Below are positions 11,735 to 21,520 of a stretch of DNA of 64,000 nucleotides, in pieces. This DNA is from Boesenbergia rotunda (taxonomy: Eukaryota; Streptophyta; Magnoliopsida; Zingiberales; Zingiberaceae). How positions within the stretch are numbered: position 1 is the stretch's first letter; every line of letters begins with the position of its first letter. A program made the translations under genes and the position numbers. Location of the stretch: the NCBI GenBank assembly GCA_024364735.1, contig JAGFNQ010000838.1, forward strand, positions 56,009 through 120,008, given 5' to 3'. The notes beneath the pieces were generated by a model. That model saw only the letters and a list, made by a program, of their open reading frames with translations, was not told the origin of the DNA and did no database searches.

Positions 11735-12239
11735 ATCTCCCCCTTTTTGTTGTTTGACAATCCGATTTTAAGTTTAGGGATTCTCAATCAAGTTTTTCAA
11801 ATTTAGAATCATAGGGGAATCATGATCCTCCCCCTACAACATGATCATCCTAAACTTAACCAACCAACACTCTCCCCCTTTGTCGAACACCGAAAAGGGT
11901 CTAAATGGCCTGTTAAGTTTAACCATACTCCCCCTCAGTCCTAGGGGTATCCCAAAAATCAAAGATTGAATGTAATTTTGGAACACATATGACATCATGT
12001 GAAAAGATAGATCAAGATATAGCATTCACATGCAGCATATGAACATGGCATCATAAGCATAATCATGGCAATGTAGCAAACATGCAGATAATACTCATGT
12101 AAACAGCATAGCATCAACAATAAACATACTAAAGTAGGATAAACATGTGAGGTAAAGTCAGAGAAGTCAAGGTATAACAAGATGCAAGACACATGCATCA
12201 AAGTCAAAATACGTGCGGCTCAAGGCCACAACTGACAAG
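11735..12239 (-). other. Polypurine tract and 3' non-coding region of element C
   Basis: ATCTCCCCCTTTTTGTTG right after the LTR is the polypurine tract on the - strand. Further CTCCCCC tracts at about 11832, 11873 and 11928 are PPT-like. The rest is AT-rich with no ORF I can support. Confidence 0.85.
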
Positions 12240-14019
12240 TCATAGGGCATACAGCCCGAAAGTCACATAAATCAAACAGTCAAGTACACAGATCACAAGG
12301 AGAGGCAACGGACATCCAAGCTCAACTGTCAGCGCGGGGGGGGGGGGGGGGGGGGGGGGGTCGTCATCCTGCATGAGATCATCCATCGTAGCATCAGCAG
12401 ATCCTGGGTGCAGCACTGCCTGAAGGGGCATCCCCTGGAAATGTATGGCGGCGCCACTCTGCGTACCAAGTTTGCTATAATGTCTGGACCCCAGAGACAG
12501 TGGATTCCACGCCGGTCAATCTGCTATCAATGGATCGGAACTGTGATCGGACCTCCTAGCGGTAAATCTCTCGTAACTAAAAATCATGATGGATGGTCTG
12601 ATCCAGCTCTGAAACCTGCCAGCGCAGATCCGGCTCGGGCTCATCGTAGTAATCACCAGCAGCAGGAGCCTCATGAGGTGTAGCCGCCTCGGGTGATGCC
12701 TGAAAATGTGGTGCTCCCCCAGGTAGGTCACCGAGTCCTCTCCCATCCTTCCAGACCAAGGCTCGGTCGTGCTCTCGAATAATAATGCCGGATTTTGCAA
12801 ATGCATGCCGACCGAGTCGACAGTCCTGTCGAACCATAGGCACTATCCTGCCTTTGGTGACATCAACACTAACCGACATAAGCCAATCGGTGATGACATG
12901 ACCAAATGACATGTAGACTGTGCGGCGACTCAGCTCTCTATAAGACAGAATGGACTGAAAGACACTTTCCATGATATCAAAGCCCATCTGGCGGTGCATG
13001 CCGTAGAGCATAAGGCAATGGTAGGGTCGGATTTCAGTTAAAGGCTTGGAAGTAATTGGGAGGATACAATTTGTGATAATCTTGAATTAGATGTAATCAA
13101 CAGGAGGCAGACGTAGAGCTGCAAAGGTAGGAAAATCAGGGCCCAACTCATCGAGACCGGCTGGGCGGGGATGACCAAAGAAGTGCTGATAGATGCCTTC
13201 GGGAGTAACACCCGCAAAAGGTGCTAGTAGCGGATCAGGAAGCTCGGGGTAAATCGAATATAGATTTGGTGATCGTCGACCACCTAGATACTCTGCCAAG
13301 ATCTCGTACGAGAAATCCAGGTTCCTTTTGGCGACTCGAGTAGTGAACTCAAAGCCTCCCTGAGGTCCCTGCTGAAGATTGTTATAGAACTCGGAGACAA
13401 GGTCGTAATTGATCGGTCTCTCTAGGGAGAGTAGGAAGCCAAGGTTATCAAATGCGACGATTTCCATAATCGAGGGACAATATTCAGTCATAAAAGTGAC
13501 ATCGATCGATCGGCAGGGTAGAAGCTTAAAGGTGAGGGATTGGAATGCCTGCTCACAGGCAGCATTGGGAAATCGAGAGCTCGACGAAGGCTGAGGCCTT
13601 CTGGAGGGCGCAGATGAGGAAGGGGCTTTCCCCTTTACGCTGCCCTCTGCGGAATCTTTACCCTTTGATGATTTTCTAAAGAATCGAATAAATCATGAAG
13701 ATAGATTTGATCATGGCACAGGATAATCAAGTCAGTCAGGACACAAGATTAGGGAAACATAACCACAATACAAGAATTGGTCATTGTACAGAATAATCAA
13801 AAGAGCGAGATTGATTTGATTACATGAACATAGTTTAATCAAGGACCCAAGATTTGATCATAGAAGAGTAATCATAAGGTAAATCATGAAAAGATAGGGT
13901 CACGGCCAACACAAGAAGATCACGGCACAACACACCAAGAACATGGTTAGGCTTAAATATATAATCTAAGAACTGATTCGAAAAGAACACTAACCAAGGA
14001 GAACTTACTTAGGTGCCAT
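12240..14019 (-). pseudogene. Element C extra ORF (ORF3) after pol, probable spliced start
   Basis: Sense ORF between pol and the 3' LTR, the place of env-like ORFs in SIRE-type copia elements. Main frame: KSSKGKDSAEGSVKGKAPSS, a Ser/Pro stretch, then CPSIMEIVAFDN, LVSEFYNNL, LDFSYEILAEYLGG, GHPRPAGLDELG, FKIITNCILPITSKPL, MLYGMHRQMGFDIMES, VRQDCRLGRHAFAK and an acidic tail with a poly-Pro run. The LVSEFYNNL...YLG part recalls the family named putative plant transposon protein (PF20167-like, from memory). Probable start: ATGGCACCTAA (14019-14009), donor GTAAGTT, intron 13676-14008, acceptor TTCTTTAG; joining gives MAPKKSSKGKD in frame. Stops: TAA 13087-13089, TAG 12577-12579 and more downstream. 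Element F has the same ORF. I see no clear membrane segment, so I do not call it env. Confidence 0.72.
12336..12360. repeat. 25-base G homopolymer
   Basis: Uninterrupted run of 25 G on the + strand. On the - strand it is the C-run coding Pro at the end of ORF3. The true length may differ because such runs are error-prone in sequencing. Confidence 0.85.
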
Positions 14020-15212
14020 GGAAGAAGTACTTGAAGGTTGAGAGTAAGCTCCTTTCTGAACCTTGCGCAAAGGAGGATCGCAAGCTAGCAGTTGCTAACA
14101 CCACCAACAGCAAGGTCAAGAGCTATCACGTAGAAGGAGATGACCGCACTCGCAGAGAAGATCACACAGCAAGGAAGGAAGAGATCGCACGCGCAAGTGA
14201 GGAGGAAGAGAGTTTCGGCGCTGAGGTGTTTTGGTCGGCTAGGGCTTAGGAGTAGAAAAGAATCGTGATTAAAAACGGTTGGTGGATCGGTCCACCAACC
14301 AGACTTTAATGCGATTGAACGGATCACCGTTCGATCTAGAAAGGCCCAGACCGATCAGGCTCTAGCCTGATCGGACTGACCTGGGTCTGATCGGTTGGGT
14401 GACCGATCAGGCTCGCTCCTGATCGATCGGCTGATCGATCAGGACACGAACAGTAGGGTTCGGAGAGAAACCTGTGAGCCCTCTGATCGGTCTATGGACC
14501 GATCACCATAGGGTGCCTGATCGGTCCGGGGACCGATCCAGGCTAGCACAATAAGTTTGGTCAGAATTTCGTAAAGTCATTGTTGCCCCTCTGATCGGTC
14601 TGTGGACCGATCGTTACAGGATGGAGTCAGATCAGTCCAGGGACCGATCAGCCCTACTCCTGATCGGTCCGGTGACCGATCAGGGTTCCTGAAACTCCCA
14701 GATACGATCTGAAACTTTCAGTTTCAGATTGTTACACGATTTCCAAAGGGATATGGTGAAGGATATCGATCTTGGAAGCCGTCCCTCGTCTATAATTGAT
14801 CCCCAACCAAGGATCAAAGGTCCTTAGGGTTTGAACAAGTCACTTTGCTCCACCCAAGTGGAGTCAAACTCAAACAACAATCATTCAAAGAATTTGTGCA
14901 AAATCCAAGTTTCCAATCAAGGTTCCTTGATTGGAATGTCCAAGTATGATCATGGAGCCAAATACACATATGTTATGCATTGGTTTTCCCCATACTTGGT
15001 CACCAAAGTGATTATTATCTCGTCAACTTAATTTCTCAAGGGATGCATTGACATTTTGAGAAATTGAGTTGATCCTAACATCTCACCCCATATCTAGCAA
15101 ACAAAAATGTTTTGTTAAACCTTATAGTTTGTGTGAGATGTCCCCAAAGTTACCCAATTGTTTCCCAACAATTTCGAAATAATCATGAAGGGTTTTGAAT
15201 GCATTTTGAAAT
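14020..15212 (-). other. Region between pol and ORF3 of element C
   Basis: About 1.2 kb without a gene. At 14280-14690 lies another set of palindromes (GGATCGGTCCACCAACC, CTGATCGGTTGGGTGACCGATCAG, CTGATCGGTCCGGTGACCGATCAG) like those in the LTR. The rest is plain AT-rich DNA. On the - strand this region would be leader for an ORF3 transcript. Confidence 0.75.
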
Positions 15213-18200
15213 TCATGAAGAACGACACATTCCCAACTCCCTTCTTAGGAAACTAAATTCATTTTTGGGGAGTGGTTTAGTGAAAATGTCAGCTAGGTTT
15301 GATTTGGACTCTACATGTGAGAGTATAATATCTCCCCTAGCCACATGATCTCTAATGAAGTGGTGACGCACTTCAATATGTTTGGTCCTAGAATGATGGA
15401 CTGGATTTTTGGTTAGATTAATTGTGCTAATGTTATCACATAACACTTGCACACCCTTGTAACTCAATCCATAGTCCTCTAGAGTGTGAATCATCCACAA
15501 CAATTGCAATATGCTCTCTCCCATAGCAATATACTCTGCCTCGGTCGTGAAGAGAGCAACACAATGTTGCTTGCGACTTGACCAACTTACTAAGGATGAA
15601 CCTAAGAATTGGCAACCCCCACTTGTGCTTTTCCGGTCCAACTTACATCCAGCGTAGTCGGAATCCGTATAGCCAATTAAATCAAATGATTCAGTACGAG
15701 GGTACCATAGACCGACTCCAATTGTGTCTTTGAGATATCTCAAAATTCGCTTAACAGTGATCAAATGAGATTCCTTGGCACACACTTGATACCTAGCGCA
15801 CATACCCACAGCAAATAGAATGTCCGGTCGACTAGCTGTGAGGTATAGCAAACTACCTATCATGCTTCGATATTGGGACAAATCAACTGGTTTACCACTC
15901 TCATCATTGTCTAATCTTGTGTTTGTAGCCATGGGAGTGGTTACCTCTTTTGAATCACTCATGTTGAATTTTCGAAACATTTCTTGTGTATACTTTGATT
16001 GGTGCACATGGATACCATCACGAGTTTGCTTGATTTCGAGTCCAAGGAAGAAAGTCAACTCTCCCACCAGACTCATTTCAAATTCACTCTCCATGTGTCC
16101 AATGAACTCATTTAAATAGCCCTTATTATTTGAGCTACAAATTATGTCATCGACATATACTTGGGCTACAAAAATATTGTCACCATCTCTATGTAGAAAT
16201 AGTGTAGAGTCTATTTGACCTCTAACGAAGCCTTTCTCAATTAGGAATATCGACAACCGCTCATACCAAGCTCGGGGTGCTTGTTTAAGGTCATAAAGTG
16301 CCTTTTTGAGCTTGAACACATGGTTTGGAAATTCGGAACTCTCAAACCCCGGAGGTTGTTCGACATAGACCTCTTCCCTAATCAAACCATTTAGAAAGGC
16401 CGATTTGACATCCATTTGGTATAATTTGAAGCCACGATGTGCTGTAAATGCAAACATCAATCGGATGGACTCTAATCGTGCCACGGGAGCATAGGTCTCA
16501 TCATAATCAAGGCCTTCAACTTGACTATAGCCCTTGGCTACTAAGCGTGTCTTGTTTCTAATGATTTCTCCCTTATGGTTCAATTTGTTCTTGAAGACCC
16601 ATTTGGTTCCAATGATGGTGGTCTTCTTAGGTCTAGGGACTAAGTCCCAAACTTGACTTCTTTCAAATTGACCTAGTTCATCTTGCATTGCAATGATCCA
16701 ATCGGGATCATTTAATGCTTCATCAATTTTTCTAGGTTCAATTTCGAAAATTAGGGCAACTTCATTAGCCTCATTTCGGAAGAATGACCTAGTTCTAACC
16801 CCATGATGGATGTCTCCAACAATTTGGTCTTGGGGATGACTAGAGGCTAATCTAGTTTGCCTAGGTGTTGGTGGTGCTTCTTGAATGGGTTCACTAGACA
16901 TCGACTCAGCCTCAGGATCCGGCTGATCAAGGGGTTGTCTAGGCTCACCGTCATCGGATTCATCACCATCAACAACATTTGGACTCTCATTCAAACTTAG
17001 TCTCCTAAGTTCGAATTGGGCTTCATCTTCTGGTTGACCATTGACTTTTGGAATTTCTTCAAAGACAACATCAGAAGATTCTTCAACTAATCTAGATTTC
17101 TTGTTGTAGACTCGGTAGGCTTTGCTAACGAGGGAATACTCGACTAGTATCCCTTCATCAGCCTTTGCCGTGAACTTTCCAAGATGGTCCTTGGTGTTTA
17201 GGATGAACACCTTACAACCAAACACCCTAAGATGTTTAACCGTAGGTGGTTTCCCAAACCAAAGCTCATGGGGAGTCGTTGCTAAAAACCTATGAATAAG
17301 GACCCGGTTTTGCACATAGCAAGCTGTATTTACAGCTTCAGCCCATAAGTAACTCGGTAGTGAGTACTCATTAAGCATGCTTCGTGCAGCCTCTTGAAGA
17401 ACACGGTTCTTCCTCTCTACAACACCATTTTGTTGTGGTGTTCTAGGAGTGGAGAACTCATGCCTATACCCTCTTTCTTGACAAAATTCTAAAAACTGTT
17501 GGTTTTGAAATTCACCTCCATGATCACTTCTAATTGTCTTAATTGTTGATGATTTTTCATTTTCAACTCTTCTACAAAAAGAAATGAAAACATCTAAGGT
17601 TTGGTCCTTATATTTTAAAAAGTAGGTCCATGTATATCTAGTGAAATCATCAATGATCACAAAGCAGTATCTACTTCCATTCAATGATATGATAGTACTA
17701 CAATCAAATAGATTCATGTGAAGTAAATCTAAAGCTGTAGAAGTACTTACAGCGCTTTTACCTTTATGTGCAGATTTTGTTTGCTTACCCATTTGACATG
17801 CATCACAAAGTTTGTCCTTTTCGTACATGATGCTTGGTAAGCCACGAACTAATCCCTTGTTGGCCAACTTCTAGATGTTCTTCATGTTCACATGTGCTAG
17901 CCTCCGGTGCCAAAGAATGGACTCTTCTTCTTTTGACATGAAACACTTAGCAGAAACATTAGTAGCACTTTTAAATGAAACTTGATAAATATTGTCTACT
18001 CTTGTTCCTACTAGTCCCGTGTCCAAGGTGTCATGTTGTCTAACTAGACATTGACTTGGTTGAAAATCAATTGTGTAACCCGTGTCACACAATTGACTGA
18101 CACTTAGGAGATTAAATTTCATCCCCTTGACTAGAAGGACATTTGAAATTCTAAGACATTCAGATATTTGAATGTCTCTTATTCCTATGACCTTAAGACT

Positions 18201-18335
18201 ACCATTGTTACCAAATGAAACATTACCTCTACTTTTCTTGTGAAGTGTGGTAAACAATGATCTATCCCCGGTCATGTGTTTAGAGCATCCACTATCAACG
18301 AACCAAGTTGATAGATGCTTCCCCTCAATCATAAC
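15213..18335 (-). pseudogene. pol: Element C pol: protease, integrase, RT, RNase H
   Basis: Nearly full copia Pol. Order on the - strand: protease WFVDSGCSKHMTGD; zinc site HRRLAHVNM...CDACQMGK; integrase with DDFTRYTW, RSDHGGEF and QQNGVVERKN; reverse transcriptase with GTKWVFKNKL, AFLNG and YVDD (near 16150); RNase H with GYTDSDYAG, TTEAEY and LCDN; end LRRELGMCRSS. From 17867 one frame of 884 residues is open. Breaks: TAG at 17871-17873 inside the zinc region, and Asn (17712-17714) where B has the first integrase Asp (LHMNLFD against LHIDLFD). So the integrase is probably dead even though the RT and RNase H motifs look intact. A TAG at 18336-18338 separates it from gag. Confidence 0.94.
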
Positions 18336-19489
18336 CTACATAATTCGAAAAATAGAAGTTTTAGGTATCCAAACCTTGGGACCTAAAGTACCAACCAAAC
18401 AAAACTTAGGCACCCATGCCTTGACAACTTTCTTTTGAACCTTGGGTGTCCTAGATTGTCTCATATCAGTCCTAGACATAAGAGACACAAATGAGGGTTC
18501 TTTAGGACGGTAACCAATATCGGCCCTATTGTAGACTGCCCTTTGGGCATTCAAGATCATGTCTAGGGTTTTAGAGCTAGTTGAGAACTTCTCAAGAATA
18601 TTCTTGAGTTTCTCAACTTCACTCTTTAATGATTTGTTTTCTTCTACTAGCAAGTCATTATACAAATCATCTACATCCTCAACCTTAGAGGATTTCAAAT
18701 TTTCAACCTCAAGTTTCAATGACTTAATCTCATCTTCTAACAATTCAACATGCAAGTCATCTATATTATCATCCCTAGATGCTTTCAATTGTTCAATTTC
18801 CAATTGCAATGATTTAACCTTATTTTTTTGACTTCTTAAGCATATTGGTTAAGCATGCAATAGCTCTATAACACTTTTCAAGTTCGGGAGAGGTTACCTC
18901 TTCGTCATCCGAAGATGATGAAGCCGTGTTTGAGGAATTTGATGATTCATCACTACTTTCCTCTCCAAGAGTCATGAGTGTCACATGTCTTGTGCTCTTC
19001 TCCTCCTTCTCTTCATCAGATGAGCTTGAAGATGATTCATCCCAAGTGGCCTTCAAGGCCTTCTTCTTTTTCTTGGATTTTTCTTCTTTCCTTTTGGATT
19101 TCTCCTCCTTCTTCTTTAGCTTTGGGCATTCATTCTTGAAGTGTCCTTTCCTACCACACTCAAAGCAAGAAGCATTAGTCTTATCAAGTTTAGCTTCACT
19201 AGAGTTACCTCTACTCTTGAAGCGTCGACCCCTTCTCATCATCCTTCTCACAAAGTTCGCCATCTCGGAGGATAAGGAGCCGCTGCCATCTTCTTCGGAA
19301 TCGGACTCGGATTCTGAAGAGGATGAAGATGAAGTAACTTCCTTCTCCTTGGGGCCTTTGTTAGCCATTTCATGCAATTCCATTTCACAAAACAAATCAG
19401 CTAACTTAACAATGGATAAATCCTTGGATACTTTGTAGGCATCCACCATGGATGACCACAAAGCATTCCTTGGAAATGCTTTTAGTACA
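18336..19489 (-). pseudogene. gag: Element C gag, C-terminal part
   Basis: Continues the gag cut by solo LTR G. Begins LKAFPRNALWSSMVDAYKV, then MELHEMANKG, an acidic Ser/Glu stretch, a basic RRMMRRGRRFKSRG segment, the CCHC knuckle CFECGRKGHFKNEC (near 19130-19175), Lys-rich and acidic stretches, and a coiled-coil-like tail (LKSEVEKLKNILEKF) ending in VPKTSIFRIM then TAG. A run of seven A near 18825, against the six implied by relatives (TCAAAAAATAAG), shifts the frame by one base. This gag keeps the zinc knuckle that A and F lack. Confidence 0.92.
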
Positions 19490-19592
19490 TGTTGGTGCAG
19501 GAAGCACCATATCGAACCTTGTTTTGATATTGGCAAAGGATTCAAAGTTAAGTTTATTGGTGATCTAACAATGTTACTCAAGTGTGCAGGAA

Positions 19593-19951
19593 AAGTCCTA
19601 GCGAAGGGCTGCTAGGCACCTGGCGAAGGGCTGCCAGGAAACAAAGTCCTGGCGAAGGGCTGCTAGGCACCTGGCGAAGGGCTGCCAGGAAACAAAGTCC
19701 TAGCGAAGGGCTGCTAGGCACCTGGCGAAGGGCTGTCAGGAAACAAAGCCCTAGCGAAGGACTGCTAGGCACCTGGCGAAGGAATGCCAGGATACAAAGC
19801 CCTAGCGAAGGACTGCTAGGTACCAAGTGAAGGACAGCTTGGGACTGAAGCCCTAGCAAAGGACTGCTAGGCATCGGGCGAAGGACAGCTCAATATCCAA
19901 GACCTGGCAAAGGACCGCCAGGCAAAAGTCCAACCAAAGGAGCGGTTGGCA
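19593..19951 (+). repeat. Hairpin array, class 1, in LTR G
   Basis: Units with a near-constant loop GAAGGGCT/GAAGGACA and changing stems: CCTAGC/GCTAGG, CCTGGC/GCCAGG, CCAAG/CTTGG and, at 19930-19950, CCAACC/GGTTGG. Each stem change is matched on the other side. Confidence 0.92.
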
Positions 19952-20184
19952 TCAGGTACATTCTCCCGAGAGGAGTAGGTGAGGACGCGTTCCCCGTCGA
20001 GGGAACAGTAGGCGTCGGTTCGACCTAGGGCTCCATTTTGGAGGCCCAAAGTCAGAACCAAGACAGCTAAGGCTGTATAAACATAATACTCTAATGCTTT
20101 ATATTGTTTTGGACTAACCCTGGATGCAGGACCGAAGGAACGTGTGTCTGCAGCTCAGAATGCCCAAAGGAGAGAGGCAAGTAG

Positions 20185-20535
20185 CTGAGCAGGGCGCCCT
20201 CAGTGTCCCGGGCGCCCCCAGGGGCAACACAAAACAAGCGAAGCAACAAAGGCTTCGGCTAACCACTAGCCGGGGCGCCCCCAGCAGCCAGGGCACCCCC
20301 AGTAGCCAGGGCGCCCCGAACGCCCAGGGCACCCTCAGTGCCCAGGGCGCCCCGCGCCTACTGCAGCGAAGCCGATTACCCTTATCCAGCCGAGAAGCCC
20401 GCGCTGAAGGAGTCAAGCAGGGCGCCCCCAGTGTCAAACCTCATCCCTATTCGAGTCGGATAGAGGTTGACCGAGCGAAGCTCGGATCACGTGACACGTG
20501 GGGGGGCGCCCCCGACGTCCAGGGCGCCCCGAGGC
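20185..20535 (+). repeat. GGGCGCCC palindrome array in LTR G
   Basis: About ten copies of the self-complementary core GGGCGCCC or GGGCACCC, spaced irregularly, ending just before the TATA box. LTR D has the same array at about 24865-25250. Confidence 0.9.
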
Positions 20536-20537
20536 GC

Positions 20538-20545
20538 TATAAATA
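20538..20545 (+). promoter_or_regulatory. TATA box of LTR G
   Basis: TATAAATA in GC-rich surroundings, followed by a pyrimidine-rich leader. This is the likely transcription start region and marks the end of U3. Confidence 0.75.
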
Positions 20546-20961
20546 GCACCCAACGCCCAGGCCTTCAGCAACACTTTCAATCAATGCTTCTACGCTCTTC
20601 TGCTCTCGCGCCGTGCTCCGGAAACCTCCCAACTCGAGCCGACGACGTCCCGCTGCTCCGAAAAAGACAACCTACATCGAACGTCGGTAAAAGAAGAGTT
20701 TTCTTTTTATTTGTTAAGTTTACTGTGCTATATTTGTAACTCAAAACTGTAAACTATTTTTTTGCGCGATTATAGTATTGCCCGCAGTAAACGGTCAACG
20801 ACCGTGGGCCTTGGAGTAGGAGTCGACCTAGGCTCCGAACCAAGTAAAAAATAACTGTGTTTGCGTTGTATGTTTTAATCTTCCGCTGTGCAAATTCTCT
20901 ATCTTAAATCCGAACGTTTTCCGATATTCACCCCCCCTCTATCGGTTCACTCGATCCAACA

Positions 20962-21463
20962 GTACATACCTCACAAGGTCGCGATTCTTGACCTTTTCAT
21001 CAATCAAATGAAGCCCATTGAGGACTTCCTTGAACCGGCTATGTAGCTCACTTACCGATTCATTTTCCTTCATGGAAAGGTTTTGTAATTGGTTGAGGAA
21101 CAAATCCCTCTTGGCGATTCTTGAATCTCGGGTGCCCTCGTGGAGTTCGATGAGCTTGTTCCACAAGTCCTTTGCACTTGTGAAAGGACCAACCTTGATG
21201 AGTTGGTCTTTGTTTATGCCGCATTGTAGAGTAACAACCGCCTTCAAGTCGGCTTCACTCTTCCGCGTTTGTTCGGCTGTCCACCGCCATGATTCAAGTT
21301 CCTTGCCTTCATCATCCTTTGGAGGGGTGAATCCCTCCTTCACCGCGAACCAAGTGTTGATGTCTATCTTCAAATAATACTCCATCTTTGATCTCCAATA
21401 TTGGAAATCAGCGCCATCAAAGAAAGGAGGTCGGGTGGTGGAAAATCCTTCTCTTAACGCCAT
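20962..21463 (-). pseudogene. gag: Element C gag, N-terminal part
   Basis: Starts MALREGFSTTRPPFFDGADF 42 bases inside the PBS, the usual place. UBN2-type gag: QYWRSKMEYYLK, LIKVGPFTSAKDLWNKL, SELHSRFKEVLNGLH, ENRDLVRYV. Open to the point where solo LTR G enters, and it then continues at 19489. Strong likeness to A, F and the remnant in E. Confidence 0.93.
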
Positions 21464-21506
21464 GGATGAAGCTCTCGGTTGTTAATCCGAAAAAATAGAG
21501 CCCCAA

Positions 21507-21518
21507 GCTCTGATACCA
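21507..21518 (-). other. Primer binding site of element C
   Basis: - strand TGGTATCAGAGC, two bases from the 5' LTR. It gives the - orientation of C. Confidence 0.94.
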
Positions 21519-21520
21519 CT

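Larger units (their letters stand above)
19490..20961 (+). repeat. Solo LTR G
   Basis: 1472 bp from TGTTGGTGCAGG to GATCCAACA, flanked by GTACA on both sides (19485-19489 and 20962-20966), with no internal domain. It interrupts the gag of C, which reads through as RYV-LKAFP once it is removed. It is the same family as solo LTR D. Such copies arise by recombination between the two LTRs of one element. ORFs inside it are repeat translations. Confidence 0.95.

Noticed and set aside
15213..18335. Integrated plant pararetrovirus, because of zinc knuckle, RT and RNase H
   Set aside because: Domain order protease-integrase-RT-RNase H, LTRs, PBS and 5-bp duplications are those of Ty1/copia.
19578..19874. 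ORFs with PSSPSLGLCFL repeats
   Set aside because: Translation of the class 1 hairpin array of solo LTR G, open on both strands.
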